Assembly (NCBI RefSeq): GCF_964340395.1
Contig: NC_135562.1
Span: 11,018,134-11,082,133 of the forward strand
Source of the DNA: Glandiceps talaboti
Lineage: Eukaryota; Hemichordata; Enteropneusta; Spengelidae
Direction of reading: 5' to 3'
Length of the DNA: 64,000 bases
The translations under genes were made by a program, and so were the position numbers. Positions 12,896-28,314 of this stretch are shown here, piece after piece. The notes beneath the pieces are model-generated. The model did no database searches. It saw only the letters and a list, made by a program, of their open reading frames with translations, and was not told the DNA's origin. How positions within the stretch are numbered: position 1 is the first letter of the stretch; each line of letters begins with the position of its first letter.

Positions 12896-13762
12896 CCATT
12901 ATCCCATTAATCCCAAGTTTGCTTAAATCTCATTTCCGTAGTAGTATGCTGTTGTATCAACTGACTCAATTCTCGCAAACCTTGGCATATTTGTCCGCCG
13001 ACGCAAACATAATTCGTCTTGGACACTGCCGACTATTTTATACCACGATGGTTGACTCATACAGCATTTTCTAAAGAGTGACTGAGCTCCATCCCACATT
13101 AAATCTCAGCCCACCACTCAAGACTAAATACACGGTGACTAAGCCTCCCCCTTACATTTTTACGCAATTAGATACATTCATTACGGACAGATTGATTTTG
13201 TAATGTGTTACTCAATGATATGAATAGCGTACATGTCTACATTGCAGCCACTGAGAATGACACAGCGTTGGTGACACCATGACACTACACAGCTGCATGA
13301 CTGTACTAATGCTTAGATTGTTGGAAACTATAACACGAATCCTGCTACTACAAATGTATCAATACACACTCTATAATGTAAGGTAGAAAGGTGCTGGAAA
13401 TGTATTAATCAAAACGTTATTACTTTTAGCTTGTACCGAGACAAGAAAAACAATCTGAGAAATGTTACGCGTCCCTATGCACTGGTAATGGTGAATAATG
13501 ATAATAATAATGATATGTGTAGTGTTTTACAAGGCCTCTGGCTCCTATACAACGAAAGAGATTTACAACAAAATGTATGCACTGGTATAGACTGTGTGAA
13601 AGTTCATACAGTGTATATTCAGCTTACGATTCCGTTACATCGAATTAGTCATGCGAGTGAGCCTTTACACCCAATTGCAAGAAGCCTAATCTCCCCTTTC
13701 CCCTTTTATTTTACATTACACTGTAAAGTTAAAACCGACGTGATCAACAACATACATTGAGA

Positions 13763-14030
13763 AGATAAAAGGAGTGACAATAAACGAAGTCAATCAAAAT
13801 CTCATTTCATCACAAAACGACGCCGTATGTACAACCGCCCCATGTACATGGATGAAGATATTTTTGTCTCTATCTGGTCATCCGTTAAGGAATACTTCTA
13901 CAAAGATTTCATCAAATGACCAACGTTTCTTTTTTCTGCTGCAATCCTTTACACTCCAATGGCAGCTAATTTAGTGTTACAATGAAATCAACATGCAAAT
14001 AAAAACATATGGAAGACTAGTGTTATTTTC
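13763..14030 (+). repeat. Interspersed repeat family C, copy 1
   Basis: Shares CCGTATGTACA, GGTCATCCGTTAAG and AATTTAGTGTTACAATGAAA with 33015-33250, 47270-47400 and 49715-50060, all in the same orientation. Shorter decayed pieces continue to about 14900. Non-coding and of unknown class. Confidence 0.65.
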
Positions 14031-14254
14031 CATTCTAGATTTCCATTTCTAGGAAAAGGACAATGTATTTTTTCCAGTTGATCAGACCTCATCAAATTAT
14101 AAGCAAAGTTTTCTTCTTGCATTGACGTCTTTCACACACCAATGACACAGATAATTTAGTGTTGCAAATCAACATGCACACAAAGTTTAATAAAGAGATA
14201 CCGTTACATTCCATTCTTAATGAACTTAGTCAAAAACAAAACTTCGTCAAATAA

Positions 14255-14613
14255 GGCCTAAACAAATTCTTTGGTTCCGGTTACCCGACCCCTCCTAGTT
14301 TTTAGTTTTCACTACCGACCCTAAACCCTTTTTTACGTATTCGACAGAGAAAAATGATATTGCGAACATTGTGAAATCTCGCTAGAAACAGTGGATGCGG
14401 AAACTGACATCAACTTAAAAAGACACTATAAACCCGTTCTTTCAAATTGCAGTGGCTGTACATCTGATGGGAAGAAACCAATAACACAGAGACCGTATGA
14501 AAAACATAACTTCCTGCACTAGACACTCACACATTGAAAAAAAACATCGTATATCAAAAAATATATATTCTAAAATTGAGCGTAATCGGAACCACACGAT
14601 CTTTTATTAGGCC
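14255..14613 (+). mobile_element. Harbinger-like MITE, family A, copy 2
   Basis: A 359-bp copy with GGCCTAAA at the left and TTAGGCC at the right end. The internal sequence has the family blocks: GGTTCCGGTTACCCGACCCC, the motif for 'TGGATGCGGAAACTGACATC', and CGTAATCGGAACCACACGA. Left flank TAA; the right flank is decayed. Confidence 0.8.
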
Positions 14614-14899
14614 TTTAGTAAAGTTTAATATTTGCGTTGAAGTTCGTCATGAATAAAAGCAATGATACTGAAAACTGGAAATGAAGACCATCCGATTCGT
14701 TATACTTTTAAATTCCATATGTCTATTCTGTTCTGTTCCTGGGAAAAGGACGATGGATTTTTTAAAGTGAATATGACGTCACCAAATAAACAAAGTTTCC
14801 TTCTATGCATTGAAGTCTTGTACACATTCACAACACTGTTAAAGTGAGCTTTACAATGCCGTCACCATATGAACAAAACATACTGAAGACTACCGTCTC

Positions 14900-16008
14900 T
14901 CAGATGCTAACTGCCCAATTTTGAAGCTTACAGGAGAAATGAAGTAGCCCTGGTGTTTCACTCATGGGAAATGGTGTTTTCATATCATCACAAAGATAGA
15001 TACAATTCAACTGAAGACTAACTGTAACAGGGACACAGCATGAAAAAAGCGAAATAAGTTGACTTAAGTGTAGAGTAAAGGTAACCTTATTTGTTTATTT
15101 ACGACGAAATTACGACAAATATACATCGACTTGCTGTGTGACGTTTGGTGCCATTTACTGCAAACTTACATGGCTTATCTGCACCGTTTATGGGCATTTA
15201 AGCCTTGACTGAAACGAACTTAAATACACCAATACTTTTACTTAATTCCGATGTATTCGCCAACATAAGCCGTGACTGAAACAAAATTAAATGCAACAAT
15301 ACTTTAACTTAATTCGAATGTATGTGACACAACACCACACAGCTGGACCCTCACCCATTCACATTTAAAAGTGATAAAGCATAGCTTGTTTTTACAATGT
15401 AGTCAAAACATACTTCTACGGATGATTGTAATGACTTCAATTGTTTACTTTCCAACTGATAATCAACATGTTAACCTGTCTACTTCTGCCATAGACTATG
15501 CTTCTACATCCACACTTTGCACGGCTTTGCTATAAATGTTTCTTTTGCATTTTAAGTTGTGTGTAAAAAAAACCTAATGCTAACCCTAACCGAAATGACA
15601 GCAATGCGATTTGGAACCGGTGGTAGCGATGGGATAGCACCCCCCCTCCCCCAATGATACAAACTTAAACAATACAATGAGTCAAAGTAAAATGTGACTC
15701 TCCCCTATTTCCCCTCCGAGAGCGGATTTGTGAAAAGTGAACCAGTAATCCAGCCCGCTGAGAAGATGGACAATATATCCTAAACTATCGCGATTTACCA
15801 CAAATAGTTCTCCGATAATGGGAGCATGGTAACCCTGCAAAACAAAGGCTTCACACGCAAAAGTGTGAACTGATGTTGAAGTATGCGGGCAAATTATCGT
15901 ACGTGGGGTTAGCGGGATTGTGATGATAGTGAAGTTATGTATGTATGTATGTATGTATGTATGTATGTATGTATGTATGTATGTGTGTATGTATGTGTTT
16001 GTTTTGTT

Positions 16009-16054
<46 letters not shown>

Positions 16055-19000
16055 TGTGTGTGTGTGTGCGGAAGGAGAGGGTAGGAGGGTGGGGCCTTAA
16101 TGCATGGACAGCTCAATGGAGTATATCAATACAGCTGTACTTTATTTGGACTGTGTTGCTTTTACAGCCATAGTGACGCCTAATGTGTTCCGTAATTGAC
16201 CCCGCAATATAGAGTTTATGGTTTAATACAACCTTGCTGTTTTATACTTTCTGTAATATACGCGTGTCGCGTGTCGCTGAATACTATGGCGACGGTTAAT
16301 TAACCAGCTAAACGTCTTGACTCCTGTCAACTTTTCTATTACACACGCCTAATTTATTTATACAAATAGCTTTATGGCATTCTTTTCCTTAGTAACTAAA
16401 TAAACACAGGCCTCATTTTCTTACCTCAATTAGGTACGCGTGTACCCATTTACTGGGTACGGATTCCCCTACTCACATATAACGGACCCTAAGTCTTATT
16501 GATTTTACCACAGACTTGTCTGTGATTTTATCCTGGCCTATGCTTGGTTAAGTTCGGCTACCACCTTGTCGAGACAGATCGACCACGAAATTATATTGTA
16601 GGTCGTAGCCGAAACCAATCAAGCCTAGAGTTTAGATTATATCGCTTTGTCTTGTCGAGAAAACATTCGTTAAAAATCAACAATGGCAGTCTTCAACAAG
16701 TAAACACGTGACAACAAACTTTTGAGTCACATATTATTGTCCATAGACTCAGATAATAATGACAACATTTTTTCCTTCTGAAACTTGAATAATTAATTTA
16801 TTAAGAGAGCACACTGACACTGTTGTCCAATAAAACTCAAAGATGGACAACAAGGATAACTATCCATATAAATGTTTACCAATCAAAACGAATGTACTTT
16901 CGTGAGACAATTATAATCACGTGATGGCCTTGATGTTTCATTTCAAATAGCAACAATACAAACAAATAATAACAAATAACAATAACAACAACAAATAATA
17001 ATAATAATAGTGAATAATGCTAATATTTTCATTCCACTAAATAAACTAATGTATACAATTGAAAGTACAAAATACTACATTTGAGCAGACGTGGAAATGA
17101 GGACAAAAATAGTTGATAAGAAAAAACAACTAATCGAGTCTGACGTCCTCACTCAATGAAGAAAAATAGATGATATATACAAATTTACAAGCAGACAAAC
17201 TTTACAAATTGTAATGATAATAATAGCCATCATGCAGTGCGTTTAACTAATTTTGTGATGATACACAACAAAGGTGACAGAAAAATCACAACTAATTCTG
17301 ATTTAAAGGGTAGTTCTACGTAGTCTGTTTAAAACTTACCCCGACAACAACACTGGCAGTTATATGAAGAAACTGTACTCAAAATTTTATCACAAATAAT
17401 AAGTTTTGTGTTGAATTAACCAAAACTGTTTTGTTTGTGTTTGGGGGGGGGGGTTGCACTTGGGGAGCCAAAGGTGGTTTGAAGAATGATTTATTTGTAT
17501 TACGTCCAGCTGTATGGTGTGGTCACATGTACGATGTACGAGTGAGAAAATTCGTATCCATTTGCTTGTGTGATAAGTAGTTTGACTGTTGTTGCTTTAT
17601 TTGCATTTTAGTCCTTAAACTTCTGTTATTTTGTTTAGAAGTTTGCAAATAAAAAATGGCAGCAAAATCTCGCCTGAGTGCGTCACACAATGTTTACCAA
17701 AATCCCGACTAGACGAAATTTCATCGCTGGATGAAAACCAATAGTAAATCGTCTCCGATAATTATGCTAATATTGTGTGAATGATTGGTATGGTGACTTA
17801 ACGTAGTGTGAACTTTGACCTCTCAAATGACCGAAGCGATTTACATTTTAGTGTTAACATCTGGACTTTAAATAACGAATACCCAAAAGAATAGAATGAA
17901 ATCAACCGAGTGGCATTAACTCGGCCTTCGTTAAACAAGATATTACATGTGTATAGTAATTCATATCACAGACATTCATTCCAAGTGATCCGATACTTGA
18001 TTTGGTGAACTGTGGAGAAATTTGTTAACTGGCCATGTTCCTAGACACAGAAAAGTTGGTATAGAGAAGAGACTGTATTCGAACGTCGAAGGCAGACAGC
18101 TGTAAGTAGAATCATTTCACTGTCCTCTAACTTTGAGCTCAGAATGTCTGCTGAGACAACTGTTTCACTTGAATAAATATCGTCTTGGACGATGACAGAG
18201 AAATGAACTTCGGGCCCAACTTCCATGTCATCATTTGACAGCTCGTGAGAGAACACTCAAGTGGTTCAATTCCCTCAAGGAGTTATGAAAGACGAAGTTT
18301 GACGTGGTATCAACAAGTTATGATTTATCACCGTACAGTCACCTTTTATTGTGTTTTTGATTCCTATCGGCGACGCTTTGACTTGGATCAATTTTTATGG
18401 TTTGTTTTGTTGAAATTCTTTTAATTGTTCAAAAAATATCATAACCACACATACTTAATTTTTTTTAAAAACCCAAGGCATTTATTTTACTGAATAAATT
18501 AATGGAAAGGGTCCTCAAAGTCATATGGCTAATACCACCTTTCTCTTTGTTTTCTCGCCGGCGATGAAAATAACTCCACACGTCGTGTAAAATATAGTCG
18601 CCAAGTATAACACGATTTACAATAAGGAACGTAATCTCAAATTGCTCTGAAGTAAAGTAGCTACTCACAATTTACTATACAACACATGTTTTCACTATTC
18701 ACCTTGGCATAATTAGAGCCTAGAGTGACTGATTTTATGGCTGACATAGCGATCGATACGCGATAACACCTAGTAACTGACATGGTGATCTCTGGTTGAC
18801 CTGAGTGAGGCTGTAACCTTAGCTTTCATATCAAATACAGTAAAAAGCAACATTATTTCTGCTATTCTATGAATGTGCGTCAATCTCCTCTCTCATGACT
18901 GTATATCACTGTTTACTTCCATCTGGATATCTTCGCGAATATGATTTTTTTTTTTTTACATATTTCTTACATGAGTCAGTAGGATATCCTGAGGCTTTGG

Positions 19001-20450
19001 GTAAACAGTTTTTGACACAACCACGCAGGGTTTTTCCGCAAACTTATCAAAAGCCACAGACTGAAATTTAAGTTAAAAAAGACACAAATAAACAAATAAA
19101 CCAAAAACCCGACTTTGCAAGTTTTCGAAAAAAGGGCTAGAGAACACAATTTGTCATCGTTGTACAAAGGACAATACTCTACGACGATTTCTCGACGTCT
19201 CTGTTTTAACCCAGAAATCAATACTACATTATCAACTAGGGTAAACTCGTGTTTGCAGACGAAAACTCCCAACTTATCAAATTTATACGAGATTGAATAT
19301 TTATGGACTCTGGGTACATGGAGTCAAATGAAGATTTCTACTCAAAGAGTCAAAACATTTTTTGGAAGTGAACCCAGTCTCGTTTGCATCGTCCTGGGTG
19401 TACATCCATAATGATACTGTCGAAACGTCAGCGAAATTCAATTTAAGAAAAAAAAATGGAATTCGCTTCCAATTGTGAGTAGAAATTTTCAAATGATACT
19501 ATCAATTTTATATTGCGAGTTCTAGTTCTCTCATTGTTGAAAACGGTTTATCTAAATATCAAAACGTTCAAACAGTACATGTTCCTTCCATGGAAGTATA
19601 GTGAGTTATACTTCCATGTTCCTTAGGGTCTATGCATCGAACTACTTAATGTAGAGCTTTGTCTGACCCATGCATAAGTGTGGTCACTAGGGGGCGCTCA
19701 CATCACTAAAGAGATACATTCCTGAGGAATAACAAAACCTACAAAAGCACAACGCTTGAGCAGTCTTTCCACAGCTAAAGTAAGCCTATCTAAAATAAGT
19801 CTGTCAATGGATAAATAAAGCTGAATGGAGATCACTTTTACCATTTTTTTTCATTTGAATAGGCTCCCTGCGTTGATAGGGAATCTATAGTAAGTATAAT
19901 CTATAATCCAATCCTCAGAGAAAACTGATAAGAACATGGTGGCGATTTGATAGCGTTAATACTCCTTTTGATTGGTTAAGAGGATCATAGCAACATAAAG
20001 GATACATAGTCATGTGAAAGCGGTAATTTAGATTTTGAAACAATTTTTGTCAGTGTATCCTTTAACAAAACAAACTTAGTAAACATTGGCTTGAGTTCTT
20101 AGTAGGTGGCTATTTGTCAATGTTGTTGAATTGTTTGTTTGTGTCATCTTCAATTGACAATAATTTACTAATCTTCCTCAAGCTCCTGTGAGACGTAAAA
20201 ACCACAGACCCTACAGGAAAGAGTAGGGTCTATGCGTAAATAAAGTTGTCAATGTCATCATGCAGTCAGTTCTGGAGATTGACAGCATCCGACCACCTAC
20301 GGAGAACGCTTCAAACTTTATAAATCTGAAGAAATCAATTTTGGTAAAAAAAAAATAACTGGATTGTTTAAATTTGCGGACGAGGGTTGAACCATTTTAG
20401 TTCTCATCGTACAAAGACGATTTTACTGGCATGCTGTAGTCTAGTGCAAT
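14900..20450. other. Gene-free region downstream of gcm
   Basis: No supported gene. Apart from the microsatellite at 15937-16068 it holds an imperfect inverted repeat at 16541-16626 (GGTTAAGTTCGGCTACC and its counterpart), and AT-rich DNA. An open stretch at 18041-18256 (-) has no acceptable start and no known domain. Confidence 0.5.
15937..16068. repeat. (ATGT)n, (GT)n and (GA)n compound microsatellite
   Basis: Tetranucleotide tract 15937-15980, then (GT)n, (GA)n and (TG)n. Confidence 0.95.
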
Positions 20451-20454
20451 CCTT

Positions 20455-20750
20455 CCGCGAATCTTAAGATCTCCTCTTTACATCAAACCCAATGAAGTCC
20501 TGAGATGCATGGGATGAAATTTAAAATTCATCCATAGTCATCCACACAGTCATTAACATCATGTCTTTCTTAATCAATCACAAAATTCTAACCAATAACA
20601 CAGTCCCTCATTAAGTTAGCGTTTATTGGGGCAGGTATGTAATGTCCAAATATCGTATATTTGTAAGATCAGGATGCTACTTATACACTGTTTTACATCA
20701 TTATAACAGTTGGGGTTTACTCATTTGCATAAACAACTTTTGGTTCATGA
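20455..20750 (+). repeat. Interspersed repeat family D, copy 1
   Basis: Direct match to 36780-37050: CATTAACATCATGTCTT, GTTTATTGGGG, TGATGTCCAAAT-like block, CATTTGCATAAA. Non-coding. Confidence 0.6.
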
Positions 20751-21139
20751 TTGAGTCATTTACAAATGAGATTTGATATATATGCTGACGTCATCATCAA
20801 ATGTATTAGTGTCTCCTTCTATTGTTTTTACCTACTTGCAAATCGAATAGGTAGAAACAATATACAGACAGATAGGAGAACTGGATAGGGGCTGGGGGTA
20901 GGAGCTAGTAGTACACAGGGAAATAAAAGTCAATGATCTGTGACTCGTTTATAATTGCTTGAGGAGTATAGCAGTACCTACCATATTGCAGCTGTCAGGC
21001 TTAGATAGGTTTTAGATCGTCATACAAGATGGCGACCAAGATTTTAATAGCGAAGAAAAATACTAAGGAATTGTGACCAACGTATTGGTTCCGCTACACG
21101 AGTTTACGACAATGGCGACTCTACTATCGGTAAACTAAA

Positions 21140-21317
<178 letters not shown>

Positions 21318-21354
21318 CTATCCAATGAACGTTGTGACGCTTACATTTTACATT

Positions 21355-21625
<271 letters not shown>

Positions 21626-22056
21626 GTAATGCCAACAAGATTAGTCTATGTACAGATGTTAAACGTAATTTTACTTTTTCACCACATAATAATCATGTGT
21701 ACACGTACGAAGTGATTATTTCTAGGCTTTTTTTGTTTTGTTAAAAAAACACTTTCTTTTCTTGATATTACGATAACAAGAATGACGACTTTCCATTATT
21801 TAATACGTTTGTTTTGCAAATAGCGGTGAAACATTTTTTTTCAATAGCTATCCGGTCAGTTGAGTTTGTAAGTTGTTGAAACCTTCAGGGAATTGTGTTT
21901 TGTGTACGTGGTAGTTGGTATTATGCGCACGTTTATCAGAACACTCAGCCTGACTACGTCATTATCGCATGGATTAAATTCAACACGGATATGTGTGTGT
22001 GCTCTCTGTGCGTCTATGTGTTTGTTTGACCATGGAGGTATAAGGGGCTCCCTCTT

Positions 22057-22385
22057 GGCCAAATAAAAAAGTTGTTTGGTTCCGGTTACCCGACCCCACC
22101 TAGTTTTTCACGCCGACCCCAAACATTTTTTTTACGTATTTGAGAAAAGTAATAATAAAAATCGTGAAGTCTCGCAAGAAATAGTGGGTGCGAAATATAA
22201 AACTGTTCTTCCAATGGCTGTACATCTGATAGGAAGTAATAGATAACTCAGAGACAATTTGGAAAACAATGGAACCCTGAACTAGATACTCACAAATGAA
22301 AAAAAAATAAAGTAAAATAAAAAAATCTACCTACCCCACTATTTTAAAATTGAATGTAATCGGAACAACCAAATTTTTTTACACC
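22057..22385 (+). mobile_element. Harbinger-like MITE, family A, copy 3
   Basis: A 329-bp copy inside the right arm of the inverted repeat. GGCCAAAT begins it; the right end is decayed (ACACC) before TTA. The left arm has the matching empty site near 1625-1640, so this copy inserted after the arms separated. Confidence 0.75.
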
Positions 22386-24304
22386 TTATACTCAATGGTT
22401 TGACGCAGTCGACAAAAAATGAACCGTATCATACATATAGAGAGATGCGGGGCCATCGACTAAGAGAACTACTTCTTTACTCACAACCCGGTGATAGTTG
22501 TCCCTAACTTCTTTGATAGTTCGTCCATTTTTTTCTTTGGGGGGGGGGGGGAAACACCTGATGTTGGTCAGTTGTACATGATCGTTGTTATTTCACATCC
22601 TTTGATGTCGATAGCACGAAAACTAGACATATGATGTATGATAAGAAATGTACATAAGTAACTTATGATGTTTGAGTGCCGTGCAGTACGCGATTGTCTT
22701 GTCATCTTCAAGATAAATGGCGCGTGAATGACGCACATCGTGTGTTGTTTGTCTAGACACGCTAAATAAATCATGACCATTTCAGATCATCATTTTCTCA
22801 TTCTTCAAATGCTGTGTATTACATCAGACTGGTACAAGGTAATAATTCTTCACCACCTGACTGTATTATTGTTTGTTTACTGCCAATAAACATTTCATTT
22901 CCCAAAGCCCACCTTTCAGTTTGTTTCGAAGCACACATTTATTTCAGCAGAATGATGTGGGTCACTGCACTAAACGAAAATATACGCCTAAGGTACCATA
23001 ATTCATGTGTCGCGTGACAGGAAGCTATCTTTTGAGTAATTTAAAATCATCAGTTATCAATGAGCTACAAGACATATAAGTGTCTGCAACGGTTACATCT
23101 GAATATTTCTTGAAAAAATGTTTCTGAAGTGGGGCAAAAAATTACATTATTACTGATGTTGAAATAGTAAAATTTATGACTTAAGAATAAACTTTTTTTT
23201 AATTTAAAAAAAAAGCTCTTTAGTAGGAAAATATAAAACACCAAAATATCTACAACAACTTCTTATATAACTGAACGAGACAAAGGCTAATAATCCAAAA
23301 CGTTTTTTTTTCTTCAAAAAAATCACACTTTTGTAGGTTTGAGAACTTCACAATAAACTTTGAACAAGTTAGTTGACGTCACGGTGTTCAATGCCGTATT
23401 CCGTGGAAAAGGAATTATTTGCGCTCCACCCAAGTGAGTGTCCCAACTTCTACCGGTTCGATGTTTATTCCATAAAACTCGTCGTGGATCGTTGCTTTTT
23501 CTTCTGGGGATGGGTCCGAAATATTGTGCCGAGTTTGAAATATATGATGCTGTAAATTTTAATGAATAACTTGCTTGACGTCAGCATCACAACATCAATT
23601 CAATAAGATTGATCTCATCTGACGTCATATACCCTAGATCTTAATTCCGTTAATCGGTAGTAGCTACTTATCGAAAAGTCGGTCATGTACTGGAGGTTCA
23701 CAAAATTGATAAAGAACACAAATACTTGAAAATACCCGCACTACGGTGAGCAGAGAATTTCATGTGTTCGACCGGACCAGGGTGTACATTCTCTGGGTCC
23801 ACAGACGTTAGTGTTAGTGTTTTAGATATAACGTGTAACACCCACTCACAAAAAAGTGTTGTTATTTTTTGGGAGGTTGGAAGGGGTTTGTCTTGGGGGG
23901 GGGGGGGTTTGAATATGAAATGATTATGATAACGGGCGGTTTATCGATATTAAATAAACTACTCCTGTCATCACGGTGTTAGTAGGGTCCATAAATTGAT
24001 CCGTAGAATAATATGAAACATGGTTTATAGTAAAATCGAATCCATGTATAGTTTATTGAATCAGACAGGATTGTAAATATATTTCAAAATACTGTTAGAA
24101 CGGTTGTAGTGACGTCACTCGTCGGAAAGCAGAATAACTATTCATATGATTGTGATAATTTAGATATCATTTTAAGTTTAAGACAAGATGCTCGTAACAA
24201 AATGTCTAGGTCGGTGACCGGCTGAAAGTAGGGTAGGTCAGGTTATCGCAAACCCGCATTTTTATATTTGGCCTGAGGTCAGTTTGCGGACTTTCTCACA
24301 TTGG

Positions 24305-24462
24305 GGGGGGGGGGCATCTCTGATAGCAAGTATTCTTCAAGTCGCCGCAGATTCAACTTCATTCAGTGTTCAAAGTATTAAGTTGAGTACGTACAAGGTG
24401 ATTATATGCACATAATCAAGACACTTATCACCAATGTGTGTAATCTGCATGAGAGTGAGAGT

Positions 24463-24465
<3 letters not shown>
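24305..24465 (+). repeat. Second copy of the 21.36-kb direct repeat
   Basis: See the matching unit at 21355-21481. This copy lies just upstream of the L1/Tx1-like LINE and is followed by (ACAG)n at 24467-24526. Confidence 0.75.

Positions 24466-24466
<1 letters not shown>

Positions 24467-24526
<60 letters not shown>
24467..24526. repeat. (ACAG)n microsatellite
   Basis: About 15 units of ACAG directly after a short GAGAGT tract. Confidence 0.95.
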
Positions 24527-25709
24527 TTCAATTAAACAAAGGGGAAGGGGAAGGGAAAGAGAGGAGAGGAAAAAGGTGAAATTTACTTTTGGCAATCATA
24601 GACGTCCATCAATCAACTTAGTGCAACGGGTGTCAGACAAGTCGGGCACTAGAAAGAGTTCATATCCCGAACATAAGATATTTTGATAATCGAAAAATCC
24701 ATTCCGCAGGTCATAATGTAATCAACTCACTAAGGAAAAAGGATATCTGTCTCATAGACAGTCTCAAGGTGTGATTGTACTCATTGAAAAGAAAGGGAAA
24801 GATACAGATACATTTACAAATTGGCGTCCTATTACGTTGTTGAAAACAGATTACAAGATTGCTGCTAGATATATTGCAAAAAGAATGGACAAAGTCTCAG
24901 AGAATTTAGTTAGTATATCACAAACAGCCTTTGTTAAAAACAGAACAATTGGTCAGTGTGTTTTGTCTAATTGATGGTATTATGAATTTCACAAGTGATT
25001 GTGATATTGTAGGCATTCTAATGGCTGTAGACTTTCAAAAAGCTTTTGATAGCTTAGAATGGAAATTTATGTTCAAATGTCTACAGAACTTTAATTTTGG
25101 TCCTTCTCTTATCGCATGGATTCATACATTCTAAATGTGTTTTGAATCGCGGTCTTTCTACTATGATCTTACTAGGGGTGTCAAGCAAGGTGACCATCTT
25201 TCACCTATCTTATTTATTCTTTCACTTGAGATTGAGGGTTGAAATCAAGTGTTCGGCATATAATATGATGATGATCTTATCTGCTTTTTAAGAGATTGTT
25301 CATTCAGCTAGGAGCCTTCTTTCTCTCCTCAGTAACTTTGCTAAAGTATCAGGGTCGTGTGTAAATTTTGATAAATCGGAAGCGCCTTGGTTTGGGAAAT
25401 GGAGAAAACGCCAGGATAAACCATTTCGGGGGTAAATGGCCTATGTCACCTATTAAGATTGTGGGGGGGGGGGGGTCTTATGATACAATACTGTAGAAGC
25501 ATATAAAATGAATCTCGCTGCAAATGTAGGTTATCAAATGTACTACATTTCTGGATGAATTGTAACCTTTCCATTATTGATAGAATTCAAATTATCAAAT
25601 CTTTCGTTATTCCAAAAATCCTCTACATTCTTAGTCTTATCAATGTACATAAAATGTTGTTCTTTTACATTCCCAAATATATTCGTTTTGGTGGAAAGGC
25701 TATGATAGA

Positions 25710-26843
25710 GTGGCACGTGACACCATGATGGGTGACATAGGCTATGATAGAGTGGCCCGTGACACCATGATGGGTGACATAGGCTATGATAGAGTGGCCC
25801 ATGACACCATGATGGGTTACATAGGCTATGATAGAGTGTCACGTGACACCATGATGGGTGACATAGGCTATGATAGAGTGGCCCGTGACACCATGATGGG
25901 TGACATAGGCTATGATAGAGTGTCACGTGACACCATGATGGGTGACATAGGCTATGATAGAGTGGCCCGTGACATCATGATGGGTGACATAGGCTATGAT
26001 AGAGTGGCCCGTGACACCATGATGGGTGATATAGGCTATGATAGAGTGGCACGTGACACCATGATGGGTGACATAGGCTATAATAGAGTGGCACGTGACA
26101 CCATGATGGGTGACATAGGCTATGATAGCGTGGCCCGTGACACCATGATGGGTGACATAGGCTATGATAGAGTGGCACGTGACACCATGCTGGGTGACAT
26201 AGGCTATGATAGAGTGGCACGTGACACCATGATGGGTGACATAGGCTATGATAGAGTGTCACGTGACACCATGATGGGTGACATAGGCTATGATAGAGTG
26301 TCACGTGACACCATGATGGGTGACATAGGCTATGATAGAGTGGCCCGTGACATCATGATGGGTGACATAGGCTATGATAGAGTGGCACGTGACACCATGA
26401 TGGGTGATATAGGCTATGATAGAGTGGCACGTGACACCATGATGGGTGACATAGGCTATGATAGAGTGGCACGTGACACCATGATGGGTGACATAGGCTA
26501 TGATAGCGTGGCCCGTGACACCATGATGGGTGACATAGGCTATGATAGAGTGGCACGTGACACCATGCTGGGTGACATAGGCTATGATAGAGTGGCACGT
26601 GACACCATGATGGGTGACATAGGCTATGATAGAGTGGCCCGTGACACCATGATGGGTGACATAGGCTATGATAGAGTGGCCCGTGACACCATAATGGGTG
26701 ACATAGGCTATGATAGAGTGGCCCGTGACACCATGATGGGTGACATAGGCTATGATAGAGTGGCCCGTGACACCATGATGGGTGACATAAGCCGTGATAG
26801 AGTGGCACGTGACACCATGATGGGTGACATAGACCATGGGGAT
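25710..26843 (+). repeat. 42-bp minisatellite, ~27 units, with a 9-unit higher-order repeat
   Basis: The unit encodes ARDTMMGDIGYDRV in one forward frame; because 42 is a multiple of 3 and the unit has no stop in three frames, long ORFs appear on both strands. Variant bases recur exactly 378 bp apart: 25975/26353, 26030/26408, 26129/26507 and 26190/26568. This shows a 9-unit block was duplicated as a whole. The forward frame runs without a stop from the array into the LINE C-terminus, to 27044. Confidence 0.9.
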
Positions 26844-28074
26844 TTGGGTATGCTGGACATATGCATCATGCAACAAGCTTTTAAAATGTCTTGGGTGAAA
26901 AATTATCTTATGCCAAACTTTAACCCCTGGAAACTAATTTCAGATTGCTACCTTAAACCAGTTGCCAATCATCTTATCTTTAAGTGTATTTTTCTGTGGA
27001 CTTGCTTAATATTAGGCTATCCCCTTTTTATCATGAGATATTAAATGTATAGAGTTATTTTGGGTATGATGAAAGTACTCCACTGCCTTTTGAAATTATT
27101 TGGAACAAACATATTCTCATTCAAGGTAAAAGTATTTTTCTCTCAAAAGAATATTCGATTTGGGAGTTGTATGTATTTCAGATATTTTCACCAGAGACGG
27201 TAAAATTAAGGATTGGAATTTTTTTCATAATTTAGGGATAAATCATATTGGGTTCTACGTTGGCAGGGGGTGACATCCTCGATGCCTTCTAACTTGAAAA
27301 AAATACAAGACAGTCTGTGTAAGACCGGAAAACACATTTATGGTGTACAGTACTGTACGGAAGAATCCCTGGTGTTATTCAGGTCGCATCCAAGGCAGTT
27401 CCGCACTGATAGCTTTTTTGTTCCACCAAAGAGTCAATATTTGTTAGTAGATTGTTTGTGGAGGACATTGATGTGGACTTCATTTATACTTTACCATCCG
27501 AAGTTACCATTAATAATACTCTTCGTGAATTTCAATGGAAAGTAGGCCACAACATTCTAGATGCACAAACTCAATGCTTTTCAAGATAAAGTAATCTTTA
27601 GTGAATACAGACTCTTGTACATTTGAACATCTGAAACTTTGGTGCACCTGTTTGTTGAATGTAAAATTGTGAAAGCCATCTGGACTGCCCTGGTTAACAC
27701 TTGGGGGCAATTTTTTGAATTGTCCGAGGAACCCTTCATCTGAGCAAATTATTTTTGGTGAGAAAGGTTTATCCAATTTATTGAATCATATTGTTATTAT
27801 CTATAAAAATGTATTTATAACTTTAAGCTGAAAGAACAAAGGCCAATATTTAACATATTAAAATTAGAGGTTAAACAGGTACAGAAATTAGAACACTTTA
27901 TTTCAGTGAGAAAGGACACACTGTCTATTTACCTGGCTAAATGGGGAGATTTTTACTATTATATACTTTACCCTTTGTTGTTCTATTGTAATCTTTACTC
28001 TGTAGTGGATATGGCGAAGTTTAGTTTTTTTGCCTGCCTCTGTTCGTGTGTATGTTGTTATCCAATAAAGTTCA

Positions 28075-28314
<240 letters not shown>

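Noticed and set aside
18041-18256. 71-codon minus-strand ORF with plausible residue mix
   Set aside because: Has no ATG at its start, a stop lies just upstream, no splice sites fit and no family is recognised.
25543-26876. Minus-strand ORFs rich in His/Cys/Ser repeats
   Set aside because: Shadows of the 42-bp minisatellite; unit length is a multiple of three, so stops are absent in several frames.
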